Source: Atrichornis clamosus
Taxonomy: Eukaryota > Chordata > Aves > Passeriformes > Menuridae
Length of the DNA stretch: 64,000 nucleotides
Direction of reading: 5' to 3'
NCBI GenBank assembly: GCA_013400975.1
Contig: WBMZ01002669.1
Coordinates: 186,001-250,000, forward strand
The position numbers and the translations under genes were made by a program. Shown here piece after piece: positions 26,250-38,390 of this stretch (position 1 is its first letter; each line of letters starts with the position of its first letter). The notes beneath the pieces are model-generated. The model saw only the letters and a list, made by a program, of their open reading frames with translations, was not told the origin of the DNA and searched no databases.

Positions 26250-29200
26250 CTTTCCTTACTTGATGTTCACTGTAAACAGCTTTTCTGTATCTAATGAGAT
26301 TATAAAACATGAAGAGTTTCTGAAGGGACCAATATTCACGTGACGTAACTGCTGCAAAACATCTGCCATAACATTTTACAACTGTGAGGGCATCTTGATC
26401 ATCCACTGAAGACCATAAAATTATTTTTCTTGTATGCTGCTAGTAGCATGTTTCATTTCACCAAATTATGTTCTGCAATATCTTTGTCTGTTTTTCACTG
26501 TCTCTGAACTTGACACCAGTGTAAATACTTTCACTTTGTTCACTTTGTTTAGTCAGAGAAAACAGAAGAGCTTACACCAGTCCGATCTGTCTCTATGTAA
26601 TAAGAGAAGGGAGCAGGTACCCTACAGCACCTTACAATACACAACAACTTCCGTATTTAAGTGTTCCGGAATGAGTCAGCTTGCATTGTTCCCCAGTGAA
26701 AAGGAAAGAAAAATGATAAAGGGTGTGAGAGGATTTTATTTGGTATTGGTGTGCTTGTAACTTTTGTCTAAAAAGATAGGCAAAGCTTTCCCTTTGAAGG
26801 ATGTTCTGAAACACAACTGAAAAACCTGTTTTACCGTGGAGTTGTTTGTTGATCACTAAAATGTACATCAAGTGTTTGACTCTTACAAGGAATCACTTTT
26901 GAAAATAAGCAGAACTTCCAGTTGCCAGCTCTACAGGCTCCCTCTGCGTTCAGACAGTCAAGCTGAGTCTTTTTCCCACACTGGTGCAGTAAGCTTTCCA
27001 TGAACAATCCCTCTGCTTCAGCTCACTGGAATTTAGTAAATAATTTGGTCATGCCCAAGAAGGAATAGAATTCAGCTTAGACTCTTAGCAATGTTGGCTC
27101 TGCAGGCATTGCAGGGGTGAGTATTAGTGGCAAATTATTTTTTATGACCAAACATAGCAGACACATTTACTTACATACTGCTTAAAACAAGGAATGCTGT
27201 AGGATGCACTTAATGTGGTATGGTTTGTATTGTTACTGTTCCCCAGATAAATAGCCACATCTAAATTTTATATTGTGGTTTGTGCAAGTTTATGTGCTTT
27301 AGTTTCTTAAACAAAAATTAACTGTAACTATACAATCTCTGAACACAGAAGAGTGGTCTGAAAGTAAACTTTCCAGGGAAACAATTGGGAAGGGCAGAAA
27401 GGTTTGACTTTCTCAGTATTTTTTGTCGTAATCCTAAGGAGTGTTGAGTGTCTTGATAATGCATATGTCTTTCTGCTTCCTGATTTTTATTATTTTTTTT
27501 TACCTTTTCTGCTGGGAAACAAACACTTTCATCCTGTTCTTAGTGGAGAATTTTACGTTTTTCCTTGAATTTTGATGAACGTTAGATTCATAAATAGTAC
27601 TTAAAATGTGTTTGCATTTTCAGTATATGTTAAAAGGAACTTTAAAGCTTAAGAAATTATGTTTTAAATTGTCTGTAATGATGTTATAGAGAAAATCAGA
27701 GTCACTTCTGAAGCTGTAATGCTTGGCTTTGCATAAAAGCAGCTGGAACATAAACCACATATAGACTGTTTTCTTGATGACAAGCTTTTTAAGCTTCTGA
27801 AGAGCTCCAGCAGTTCCCTTTTTTAAGGAGGTATTTTGATATAGCTGCTTCAGATCATTTAGGGCAAATAAAGGTGAGGGAATAGCCAAAAGCTTCAAGG
27901 GGCAAGATTTCTTAATACTGCTCTTTTGTCTTCTAGATGTTCAGTCCTTGTGATCCTTTATCACGACAACTTGTGAACCAGTTGTTCTTTCCAGTAAAAA
28001 AACCAGCAGCATCTGGGTAACGTTCCTGCATGAATGTGGAGGCTATGAAATGACAAAGTTGACTGACTGGTCCCTTTAGGGGACCAGGATGGAGGTTAAA
28101 TTTTCTGTAACGGAGAAGCACAAGGAACAGAGGCAGGGGGGCCTCCTGAGGAGTAAGCAGTGGGCTGTAAATGCCAGTCACCCGAATGATGACATTTCTC
28201 TAGCTGCCCATGCCTGCACATGTGTCCATTCCAGCAGGCAGTGAAGAAAGGGACATGGAGCAAACACCAGAGGGACAGCGGAATCACCACATCTTTCTGA
28301 TTCTCAAAAATATTTCTAATGTGCTATTTCCAGGCATGTCAAGGCAGAGGTTAAAGAGGCTCTGAGAAGCTCTCTGTAGGGTAACTATGAAGGGACAGCT
28401 GGTGTTCAGCCAGTTCCATGGCTGTCAACTCAGATTCTGCCTATTAAAAAGTGAGACGTTTTATGTTGATGCATTTCTTCTTGTTCTAAATTATTTTGAT
28501 GTAGTATATATCTCTCCATAATGTAAAACTTTACCACAATTGAGAAGCACATGTCAATGTCTTTTCAGGACTGCAGTTGTAGGCAGCTACTCTAATGCCT
28601 CTGTCCAGGGATATTGACAGAACTTCAGAGGGACTTCATGAAATAGTGAAGCAAGTCTGAGACATAGAAACCGTGGAGGAAATCTGGAAGAAAATCAACT
28701 TCTTGCAAGTTATGTGCCTTGGTCATGGCAGCATGTTTCTGGGTGGTGTAGCCTGATGTCAGTGTGGCATAGCAAACTCTTCAAATTATCTGGTATTATC
28801 GAAATTTGTTAGTTGTCATGCTTGTGAGCCAGTGGTTCAAAAGCTGATGGAGCTGCCACAGTCCACTGAAACCCTGTGTGTTAGTAAAGGGTGCCTGACA
28901 CTTGGGTTATGAAACACAGAGTGGTGGCGGTGGTAATATTTTAGCTTAGGTGTTGGTGTTTTTAATTTAGGAAGAATATATATCTTCCTACCAAAAATTA
29001 CAGTTCAATTCTGTATTCATACCTACAGTTGTTGGGAGTTATGGAGTTATGTCCTGTCTTTTTAGATATCATATGGTTCCATTTGCTGAAGAGTAAAAGG
29101 AAAGATATTTACTATAAGTAATCTACACTTACTATTATGCAGCCAATTTAGAAACACCCAGCCTGCAGCTCTTTAGAAAGCCTGATTTTGCTCTGTATGT

Positions 29201-31345
29201 TTAATGCTCTTTCTGACTCTTCATTCTGACTTTAACTGCCAGTGACTGTAAATCTGTGGCCAAAAGCTGATGTTGGCTGTAGCCTGGTTTTGGTAGAAAC
29301 TGATTACACTTGTGGAACTGGGAAGTCATTGCCCTGAAGTTGCCAGTAACACATGAACGGGGAGGAATCTGAGAGATCTCCATGGTGCTCGGTGTTGCAA
29401 TGCCAAAGCTTCCTGTTCAGCTGTCGAAGAATCATGCATTCCTGTTCTTCCTGTCGCAAGAAGCTCTGACACACAGGTTTTTTTTCTGGCAAGATCACTA
29501 GATCTGACACACTGACAAAGCCACTATATTTCCCAGATTTCTACAGGGAATACAGCTTCAGAATTGCCAGTACCAGGCTGAAGGAATTGTATGAAATGGT
29601 GTAAAATATTATGCAAATACGAGACATAATAAGACGACAATAGAAAATCTGCTTTTGCAGGAATAAATTTATCATGGATAACTTGATTCAGAAAACCTGC
29701 AAGGCAACGAAAAATAGGCTTGCCACAGAAATGGATTAGTATGTAGAAAGGTTTTCCTGAGTAGTATGAAGAGCCAACATGACCTCTGAAAATGCTTGTG
29801 TGATATGTTGATCCTACTAGTGAGTCTAGAAGTAAATTAAATAGTTAATATACCTGACTTGGTCCTCTATAAAATTTCTGTCTTTGCAGTGCAGCTAGTG
29901 GAACAGTAAGGAACTGTTTCTGCCACTGGTCCTAAATACTTCCTTTCAACAACACTAAATTTAGAGGTTAACTTGACAAATTAGTTAGGAATATGGGGTA
30001 CTTTCTGACTTGACGAAATTAAAATAATAATGATTGTTTGCACTCAAGACCTGTGGAATTGTAGCATGCCTCAGCAAGACCATACAAAAGGGTCTGTACA
30101 TGTTTGGAACTGGTGTTTTCCTTTGGATGAGGCACTGGACAAGGCAGTAGGGATTCCTTTGTTTTGCCAAGGAAAGCAGAACACTCCTTGATAGGGCTTC
30201 CTTTTTATGTTCCTTGTTGTAATAAAATACGTAGGCTTACAGTGCTTGACTAGTTTTTCCACACAATGGCTTTTTTTCTTTATTGTCTGTCCTTTGAACA
30301 TAGATTTGCAATGGCACACTGTGTTGCTCCTCCTTTGCTGCCATGCTTCTGTTGGAACTTGATAATTAGTTCCTGAACAACTGAATATATCAGAAGCTGA
30401 GCAGAGAGCTCATTTAAGTCTAAGCACAGCTGCTGATCTGAACATTTCTTAAGTTGTACTGGTAGACTACTCTTCCAGAGATGCTTCTAGCCATGCTCTT
30501 TGTGGATTTGACATATAAGCATCCCTGAAATACCTACTGGGCCATCCATTGCTAAATTGTCTTGGCTGCTTGTTATATTGTCTTTTTTTAATTTTGTGTA
30601 TAGTGTCATCATTTCTGCATGCACTAGTGAGATCACCTTTAAAATGTGTGACTGTTTTTCATAGTATGGGAAGAACATGGGAGGCTGTTCCTGCTTCTCT
30701 TGTTCTCTTTTTTGCCCTGATGTTTCAAGAGCAAGCAAAGACCAAGTTGTCACTTCATAATGTATTTTGGGATGCACATTTTTGTCTTGGATTGAGCATA
30801 TGACACCATTTTGTTATCTCATATCGCCACTTTATACTAAACATGAATTCTGTGCCTCTGACTCGATTCCAAGAATTTTCAAGGACAAACACAAATACTC
30901 CTGTGCTGGGACTCAGGAGGGTTTGGTTTTTGTTTTTTTTTTTTCTTCACTCACTCACTGCTAAGCTCTCAGCTCTGCCACAGGCAGCAGGGAAGAGAGA
31001 GTTGGGTTTTTTTCTTTTTTTTTTTCCTTTTTTTTGTTTTGGCCAGTCTTTTCCCCAGCTCTTTTTCTCAAGGGAGAGAGACGGAAAGCGAATTTGTTTT
31101 TCCTTTTTAGCTAGCTAAGACACAGAAGTTTTTTCCTTGGGATTTTTCTTTTTCCCTGAAACTGCTTTTCAACGGAGCTGGGATCCAGGACAGAAGGTCA
31201 TCCTATTGTCGGCATCGCCAGGGGGAGGGGCCCTGCCTCGGTCCAGCAGCGGGGGACCACGCCAAGGACTCTGTACTTTACATAGGTTTCTCCATCACAA
31301 GTAGTTTGTCATTTAATATTGTTCTTTTCTTTCCTATGCCTTGTA

Positions 31346-31351
31346 AATAAA
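31346..31351 (+). terminator. Poly(A) signal AATAAA in the intronic LTR
   Basis: The hexamer is sense-oriented with respect to CDC42SE2 and is followed by a G run and a T-rich stretch. This is the expected position for R/U5 polyadenylation in an LTR. Confidence 0.45.
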
Positions 31352-31388
31352 ACAGGGGGGTTTTTTTATTCTACCTCTAAGGAATTGC

Positions 31389-31434
31389 NNNNNNNNNNNN
31401 NNNNNNNNNNNNNNNNNNNNNNNNNNNNNNNNNN
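31389..31434. other. Assembly gap (46 N)
   Basis: The bases are unknown. The gap falls inside an LTR-like repeat after a T-rich segment, a typical place for assembly failure; the true length may differ. Confidence 0.99.
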
Positions 31435-33234
31435 TGGCTAATAGCTTTCCCCCCTGCCAGAAGGGCATTTACCTCCTTATATTGTCTCAAACCAGGACAA
31501 TTTTATAAAACTGAACTTACCTAAAATGGCTCGCCTAAAATGAACTGGATGAACTAAAATGACAGTCAAATTTGGGACTTTTGCAGAAGTCTTCATAGGA
31601 GCAAGAATTGGAGGGCCACTGAAGGAAAGTTGTGATGCCATGTGTATGAATTCTTCTTCCCTACTGCAAAACAGAGTATCTGAGGCCATGTGACAGGGCT
31701 CACATGCTGAGGAGGTAACTGCTCAGGATGCCTTTGGAGCAGCAAGGACAACCCCGAGATAATGCTGAGGTCACTCACATGACAAATAACGTAGCAAGGA
31801 AATGCCAATGGGAAGATCGCCAGAAAGGTCAGCAGTCAGGATTGTGTCTCAGAGACTGACACACACAAAACTGTAATGGGATTACTTCCCTTAAAAAAGG
31901 GATTTGTACAAAAAAGAGGAAGTATCTACATTCAGAGCAAGTTCATTTTGATAAAACTTCACTGAAAAGTAAGAAGTACACTACACCGTTAGAAAACCAG
32001 GACACTGTTTAGGTATTTTGTTGCATATGTATGTAAACAAACAAGATTCTGCTGCTACCTGGGCAAACTAATGCCAGATTCCTAAGATGATACTCACAGA
32101 GGTGTTTAAAAACTGATTAATTCACTATATTTGTTGACTCCTGAGGATATTGGTGTTAAATATTGTGTATTTGTTTTTGCCTGGGGCAGAAGTACTAGAG
32201 CTTCCGCTCATTAATCCTACTGCTAAAAAATAACCAGTGCCATAACTCATGAAAATCCATTGTCTCCCAGTAAGGGAATTATATGAGTTGCATACTGAGA
32301 TTTTCTGAAAATACCACATGTGCCCTGATTTACTGTCATAGTTAAAGGTCAATCACAGTGTGCAGGCTTGTGAGAAGATATGGCAGTGCCTTTAGAGCTG
32401 TTACCTTCAGTGCAGTAGATGCTATAACTATCTGGTCCAAAGAAAGCGTTAAACTTACTAAGTGATTGGATTTGTACGGTGAGTGTGACTGAGATTCTGT
32501 GTCTGACGGGGGCTCTCACCTGTTCAGAGGTAATATTTCAGCTTATTTTTTGTTCTTTCACTTTCCTGCAGTGGAATTTGGTATGTGCATGTCATTCTGA
32601 TTTACAAGATTATACAGTGTACAAAGGACTACAGAAGGCTTGGACGTTATGCACCTTATGCAACATGTGGGCTTCCGTCTAGATGCAAATGAATGCGGAC
32701 TCCTGCACACACAGGACATAGCAAACCTGTTTATATTAGTCAGCTAGTTCTAGGAATTCTTACTGCAGGATTTACTAGCGTGAAAGATAATTTCTTAACA
32801 AAACTATTTCAATACTCAGTGTACTTAAGGACACTCAAAGCTTTTGTTTGTGTTGTAGCTGGGGGGTAAAGAGACATTCATTTGGCTGAGCAGGAGGGGC
32901 TACATGTTGTAATGCTGGCACACATCCTTTAGAGAACTACAGCTCTCACCACGATCTTTCTAGTATTTCTGGTGTTCTTGTTGGGGAAGGTCAGTAAGTG
33001 AAAGGAAAGAAAGCTCAGCATGATGTAGCTCATGGTGTGTTCTTATCAAGACTTTGGGATTTGATTTTTGTAAGAAGCTGTTAGAAGTTTCCAGGAAGTT
33101 TGTGTTGTGTCGTATCTTTGTATAATTTGTTTAATCTGTTTTATGTCATGAGCTTGATTACTGGGAAGAATATACCGGAAAGTCTATTCCAGCCTACTCT
33201 TCATCATCATCTGAATCTAGAGACTCGTAGAGGA

Positions 33235-33650
33235 ATCTTGATGACAAGACACCCTTGGATGCTATCTAGTGCAGTGCACCTGCTCAAAGCAGAACCAGCT
33301 AGACTTGGACTTTTGCAGGGTCAGGTCCAGGTGTGTTCTGGTGATCTTGAAGGATGGACGTTCAAATTCACTGAGTTTTCAGTCCAGCATTTGACCACCT
33401 CCATAACTGTTTATAGTATTTTATTATTTAATCAGTGTTTTCCGTGTTGTAACTTTTATGTTGTGATGTCTCAAACTGTCACTGTGCACCTTCAAGTCTG
33501 TCTTCTGTACCCTCAGGGTAGTGGAACATTATTAAGACTACAGGCTGATGTCTCTTTTCTTAAGGGTGAACAAACCCACTATTTTCAGTCTCTCCTCCTA
33601 TGCCCTGTACAGCAGAGTTTTTGTCCCTTATTTATGTCATAGATGTGGGT
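33235..33650 (-). mobile_element. CR1 LINE fragment, antisense, strongly decayed
   Basis: On the + strand the order of blocks matches the reverse complement of a CR1 3' region. First comes GGATGCTATCTAGTGCAGTG with TGCTCAAAGCAG, then a CTTGAAGGATGGA block. Later come GGGTGAACAAACCCA and TCTCTCCTCCTATGCCCTG, with the TCTTTTCT stretch before them. Divergence is high and many indels are present. The 180-residue open frame spanning 33100-33642 is antisense LINE sequence and not a gene. Confidence 0.75.
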
Positions 33651-33827
33651 TGCCTTTGAAGGTGCAGTGATTAACTTTTGTTTCCAGCTGTGCAGGCTGG
33701 TAATAAGGATCCTTGAATCCAAGGAAGAGCTAAACTGTTGGAAGATACTTAGCTAGGAAACTGTAAGGAAAGAGTTAATATCTTAATGTTGTGATTTTTG
33801 CTGAGATACTGCAGTCACTGTCACAGA

Positions 33828-34130
33828 CAAGAGGGCCTACAAAGGCTGGAAAGGGACATTTTATAAGGGTAAGTAGTGATAGGACAAGGAGGAATGGCTT
33901 TTTTTCTGAAAGAGGGTAGAATTAGATTGGATGTTAGGAAGAAATCCTTTGCTGTGAGGATGGTGAGGCACTGGAACAAGTCAGCCGGAGAAGTTCTTGC
34001 TGCCACATCCCTGGAAGGGACTTTGAGCAACCTGGTCTAGTGGAAGATGTTGGGAGGGAGGTTGGAACTTGATGGGTTGGGGGTAGTCTTTAAGGTCTCT
34101 TCCAGTCCAGACCATTCTGTAGGTTTACGA
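33828..34130 (+). mobile_element. CR1 LINE 3' end fragment, sense strand
   Basis: Blocks typical of the CR1 3' tail appear in order: AAGGCTGGAAAGGGACATTT, TAGTGATAGGACAAGGAGGA, TTAGATTGGATGTTAGGAAG, GGTGAGGCACTGGAACAAG, then TCTTCCAGTCCAGACCATTC at the end. It is moderately diverged and lies in inverted orientation about 180 bp from an older antisense CR1 copy. Confidence 0.9.
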
Positions 34131-37100
34131 CTTGTTGCTTTCATCATGCTCTACTGTCCTTGTAATTGATTAATTACCTGTTAATCTACAGTCAGACTTC
34201 ATAGTCTAAAGACATTAAAGTATAATTACTATAGTAGAAAACCACTGTGATTATCTTAGATGACTGGTTTGGATTTTTTAATTAATTTTGTTAAGGAGAC
34301 ATTAAACCACCAAAAGTAATTAAAATTATTAGAAAGATGCATAAGTTTGGGGACAAAGTGACAGACAAGTTGAAAGTTGCAAAATCCATCTTAAAATTGT
34401 ACTAATGTGTATTTTGAAGAGGGCAGTAGTTACTAGCTAATACTACGGAATAGATTTGGATTTACTGTGTAACTTAAAGTTGGTTTAAGCATCTGGAATG
34501 GAACAAGTTCCCTTTGATGTACGAGCTAAACACATTTCTTAAAAGACCCATTGTCGTTCAGAGTCATTTGACCTCATCTGGCAATTTTTTCCTGTTTATT
34601 TAGAAAACATAGGCTACAATTGCCAGTTTTGTCATATGATGACTAACATCATCATAATATAATGGAAGATTGTGTAAACAAATCAAAAAGCTTATACTTC
34701 AAAAGATTCAAGAAGGTGCTGAATTTGCTAAAAACAAAGGAACTGTTTGAGATAATGTACAATCCAGTTGAATGTATAAATTTATGTAATAGATTAATTT
34801 GATGAGAAGTTGAATTTAAAATCAATCTGGAAGATTTGCTAAAGTGAGTTTTGCTGATATTTAAGAGACTTTTATTTTCCCTTTTGTTTTTTTCTATATA
34901 TGAATGGAACTGCTAATTGTTTTGCTGAGAAGTTCAGAAAACAATCAGATTTCATCATTCTTTTTTTTTTCCACTTGAGTCAGTCAGTACATGCCAAGTG
35001 ATTTTGCCATGAAAGCTAAATACAGAGTGCATTTGATAATCAGGTTATTAGATGCTAGTTATAACTGCTTACAGTATTAAAATACTTAGCTCTTTTCAGT
35101 CCTTGGTCTCAATTTCCTAACTCCTTTAGCTGGAGAAATCATGAGGCATCCAGAACTTCTGGAAATTTAATGAAAGCTGAGTCTGCTGAAGGCCTACTAC
35201 TTATCCCTGTTACTTAAAAGCTGACATGAAAGCCTATGCTGGTTTCCTCCTGCTTCTATTCTGATGAAGCTGTAGTTTGTAAGATCCTTAATCAGTCAAG
35301 AGTCTTTAAACAATCTGCTAAAACCTGCCCATGTACGGGACTGAGAGAAATGTGTTTTAGTAAGGGCAGCAGCTTTGGTATCTCACAGTTGATGAAGATC
35401 ACAGCACTGGTCAAAACGTCATTATGCTGGGCTTAGGTATCACATGTTACTGCTTTAGAATAAATCTGTCACTGAAATATGGTAGTTTGGAGGCAGTGGC
35501 TAGCTTTTCAATTTATCTTGCATATTACCTTAGTTGTGTTTCTCTGTTTCTTCTATATGGGAGATGTTTTGACATGAGGCATTTGTAACTTACAGATGTA
35601 CACTTGCTTATTCAGAGACTATATGAGCTCCTACACTTCAAATGGTCATTGTCACTTTATGGTTCAAAACTTGAACTAAACTTTGAAACTTTAAACCTAC
35701 GCTAGTGCTGATTGGAATTTTAACATTACTCTGTATGGTGCCTCTTTAATTTCATCAACTTTTGTATAGTATTTGGAGGTTGTATAAATGATGGACTTCG
35801 CAGTGTAAGCTCACTGATTTTAAAAAAGCTGGAAAAAATGATAACACCACAATATTCAGGGAAATGTTTAGGGAGTATGCAACTTTCCTTCTTCAAAAAT
35901 GTTGCAGTGGCTTTATGACAATCCTGTACATCCAGCCGTTGGTTTCACAGTTTGCTACTTAATGATCTAGTTGCTAGATATGGGGGTGTGTTAGCATTCC
36001 AGCTTTACATGCATATATGCTTTTTGTTGTTTTCAACTTTCCTCCTAATAGGGAGGTAAGTGTGGAGAAATGCACCTTAAACATACAATGCACAAAAGCA
36101 AGGGACACTCTTGCCCCAACAGCCCTGTTATATAAGGTTTGATGAAAGACACTACAACCTTTTCAGGCAGTTTTGATTGGTCAATATTGGGAACTCAGAC
36201 CACAGCTTATCTGGAGAGACAGACAGCCATTCTGTGCACATGAGACGGGTTTGGAAGTAGAACAGCATGTGTGTGGGAGGACAGAAACATACCTCTGCAG
36301 GGTGATCTGATACTTCCTATTTTGAGCAAGTACCTAACCCTTCCTGTGTGTTTCTGTGTGGAGGATCAGCTGGGGGCCACAGCACAGGGACTCTTGCTGC
36401 TGGTATTCTTTCAGAGCAGATACAAAGAGTATGAAAGATCAAAGAAGGAAAATAAAATGAAGGGTTTCAGCTTCTCTTCTAACCATCCAAATCCCCCATT
36501 TTGAAATGGTTGACTATCTTGACTTTGATTAAATCCTTCTCCTAGATTTCTGTCTTTGGGTTTTTTTAATCTTTGGCCTGCACTGCTTTTGAAGTTTCAG
36601 CAGAGTCCTTGAATACAAAGCTAGCAAACAGTTCTGTTTCAAGAGCGAGTTTTATCATTGCAATGTCACTTTGTCCTCAGGGAAGAGTTAGGAAACACCT
36701 ATCTTGATTCGTGACAAAGAACCCAAAGAGTGAATCTGCAGATTAAGGTTTTGGTTTTGCATTGTGTTATCCTGAAATTAACTTTAGGCTAAACGGTAAC
36801 AGAAGTTCTCCAAAAAAGGCTTGTTATTTGAGGGTTATTTCTGAAATGTCAAACACAATAGATGTCAGACTCTATAAAGCCTGATAGTTCCTATTTAATT
36901 AAAAAAAAATCCATAGCATATCCATATTATCAGTGTCTTGATAGTGCACCCATATAGTGTGAAAACAAAATATAGTGAAAACAAATGTACCAGGTAAATA
37001 CAGAGGAAAACCAGGAGCATAGTCCTTGTTTGCATTTGCCCTATCGATCATAAAAATGGCAGTTGTAGTGGCTCTACTGGGGTTTATTTTGTTTTACAAG

Positions 37101-38376
37101 AGTTTGGGATTTGGATTGATTTAGTATGGAAAGATAGGGCACATTAGAAAATGTGCTTAAAAGTTATCATATTTCATTATGTTGAAATTACCATACTGTT
37201 ACTTAAAAGTCAAGCTTACAAAGAAATATCAGGGAGTGAATTGCTTCTTACTGTATTTGATGCCAGTGTAATGACTGAGATAGCAGTGACTGGTCAGTCT
37301 GAAAAATTAACCCTCCCGTTGTGGAGACAATTGTAAAAGCTGTGTAACTTTCTAGTGTTTATGAATGCACAGTCCTCTTCCTGATTTTAAAAGAGAAAAC
37401 TCTTTGGAGGCAATAAGTGTTTTGTGACCATTCTCTGACCACAGAAACTCATCCTGAAAAGCAACTCTTTATAATGTACAGATGGATTATTCAGTTCTCT
37501 GCTCAACAGGGAGAGTTTCCCAGTAGGGAGTTAGCAAGTAAACGTATTAAGTCTTGAACAAGACTTCAGAGAGGAATTAAATTTTCTTTAGTTATCATTT
37601 GCCAAGAGAGATAAGGCTGTTTTATGATAGTATTCATTTAAGAAAAGGGAAAAACTATTTTTTTGGCTTAGCGAGGTTGCTGAGCCTGCAAGCCAAGAGT
37701 AAGCATTGCTGACTCCGTGAAGGCAATCTTGGCAGGTGAGTGGGGCCCACTGAAGCTTCAGATGCTCCTGCTGTAGCCCACTCAAATGTGGAATGTTATG
37801 AATACATTGATCTATACAATCTGCAGTCCTCTTTTTTTCTTTAATAGTCTAGAATTAGAAAGAAACTGATACAAGACTGGAAAATTAATCTTGGGAAGCT
37901 GATGCTTTTACTCTGTATCAGTTGAGGTGCCAAAGCATGGTACATAGTTTTGTTTTTTCCTGATTATCTGTCAAGCCAAAATATGTCATGAAAATAACAA
38001 AGTGTCTTGCAGAATAAGGAGAAATTATGACAAATTTGAACCAAAGTTCCTCTTTTTCATATAGTTAGAATGAAAGACAAGACAAACTTGATTAAAAAAA
38101 GCAAGTTGCATCACTTGGCATTTAATGTATGGATCACTTCATATTGATTTGGATCTGGTTGGAAACACATTGCACATAACTAGATTAGATAGATCAGATC
38201 AGGATACTGTTTCCTTTCTAATATATTGTACTGTGCCTTACACTTTTTGGAGCATAGATAAATATGAAATGACAGAAAAAAATGCCTTAAAATGCTAGAT
38301 ATATTAATAAAATTTAAGTAACACATAAATATGCTGTGTGCAATGTATTTTTACTGCATATGAAATAAGACAAAAG

Positions 38377-38390
38377 TATATATATATATA
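38377..38390. repeat. Short (TA)n run
   Basis: Seven TA units lie in intronic DNA. Confidence 0.7.

Larger units (their letters stand above)
30902..31499 (+). mobile_element. Probable retroviral LTR with internal assembly gap
   Basis: The left end TGTGCTGGGACT and the right end CTCAAACCAGGACA fit the terminal sequences of a common avian LTR group as I remember it, and obey the TG...CA rule. A very T-rich U3-like part precedes a GC-richer block. An AATAAA (31346-31351) follows, then 46 unknown bases (31389-31434). I found no matching target-site duplication, so ends or integrity remain uncertain. It lies in the sense direction inside the large CDC42SE2 intron, so its poly(A) signal could in principle act on the host transcript. 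Confidence 0.55.

Noticed and set aside
33100..33642. 180-codon + strand open frame, the longest in the window
   Set aside because: It lies mostly over an antisense CR1 fragment and has no protein features; the frame is a by-product of the repeat.
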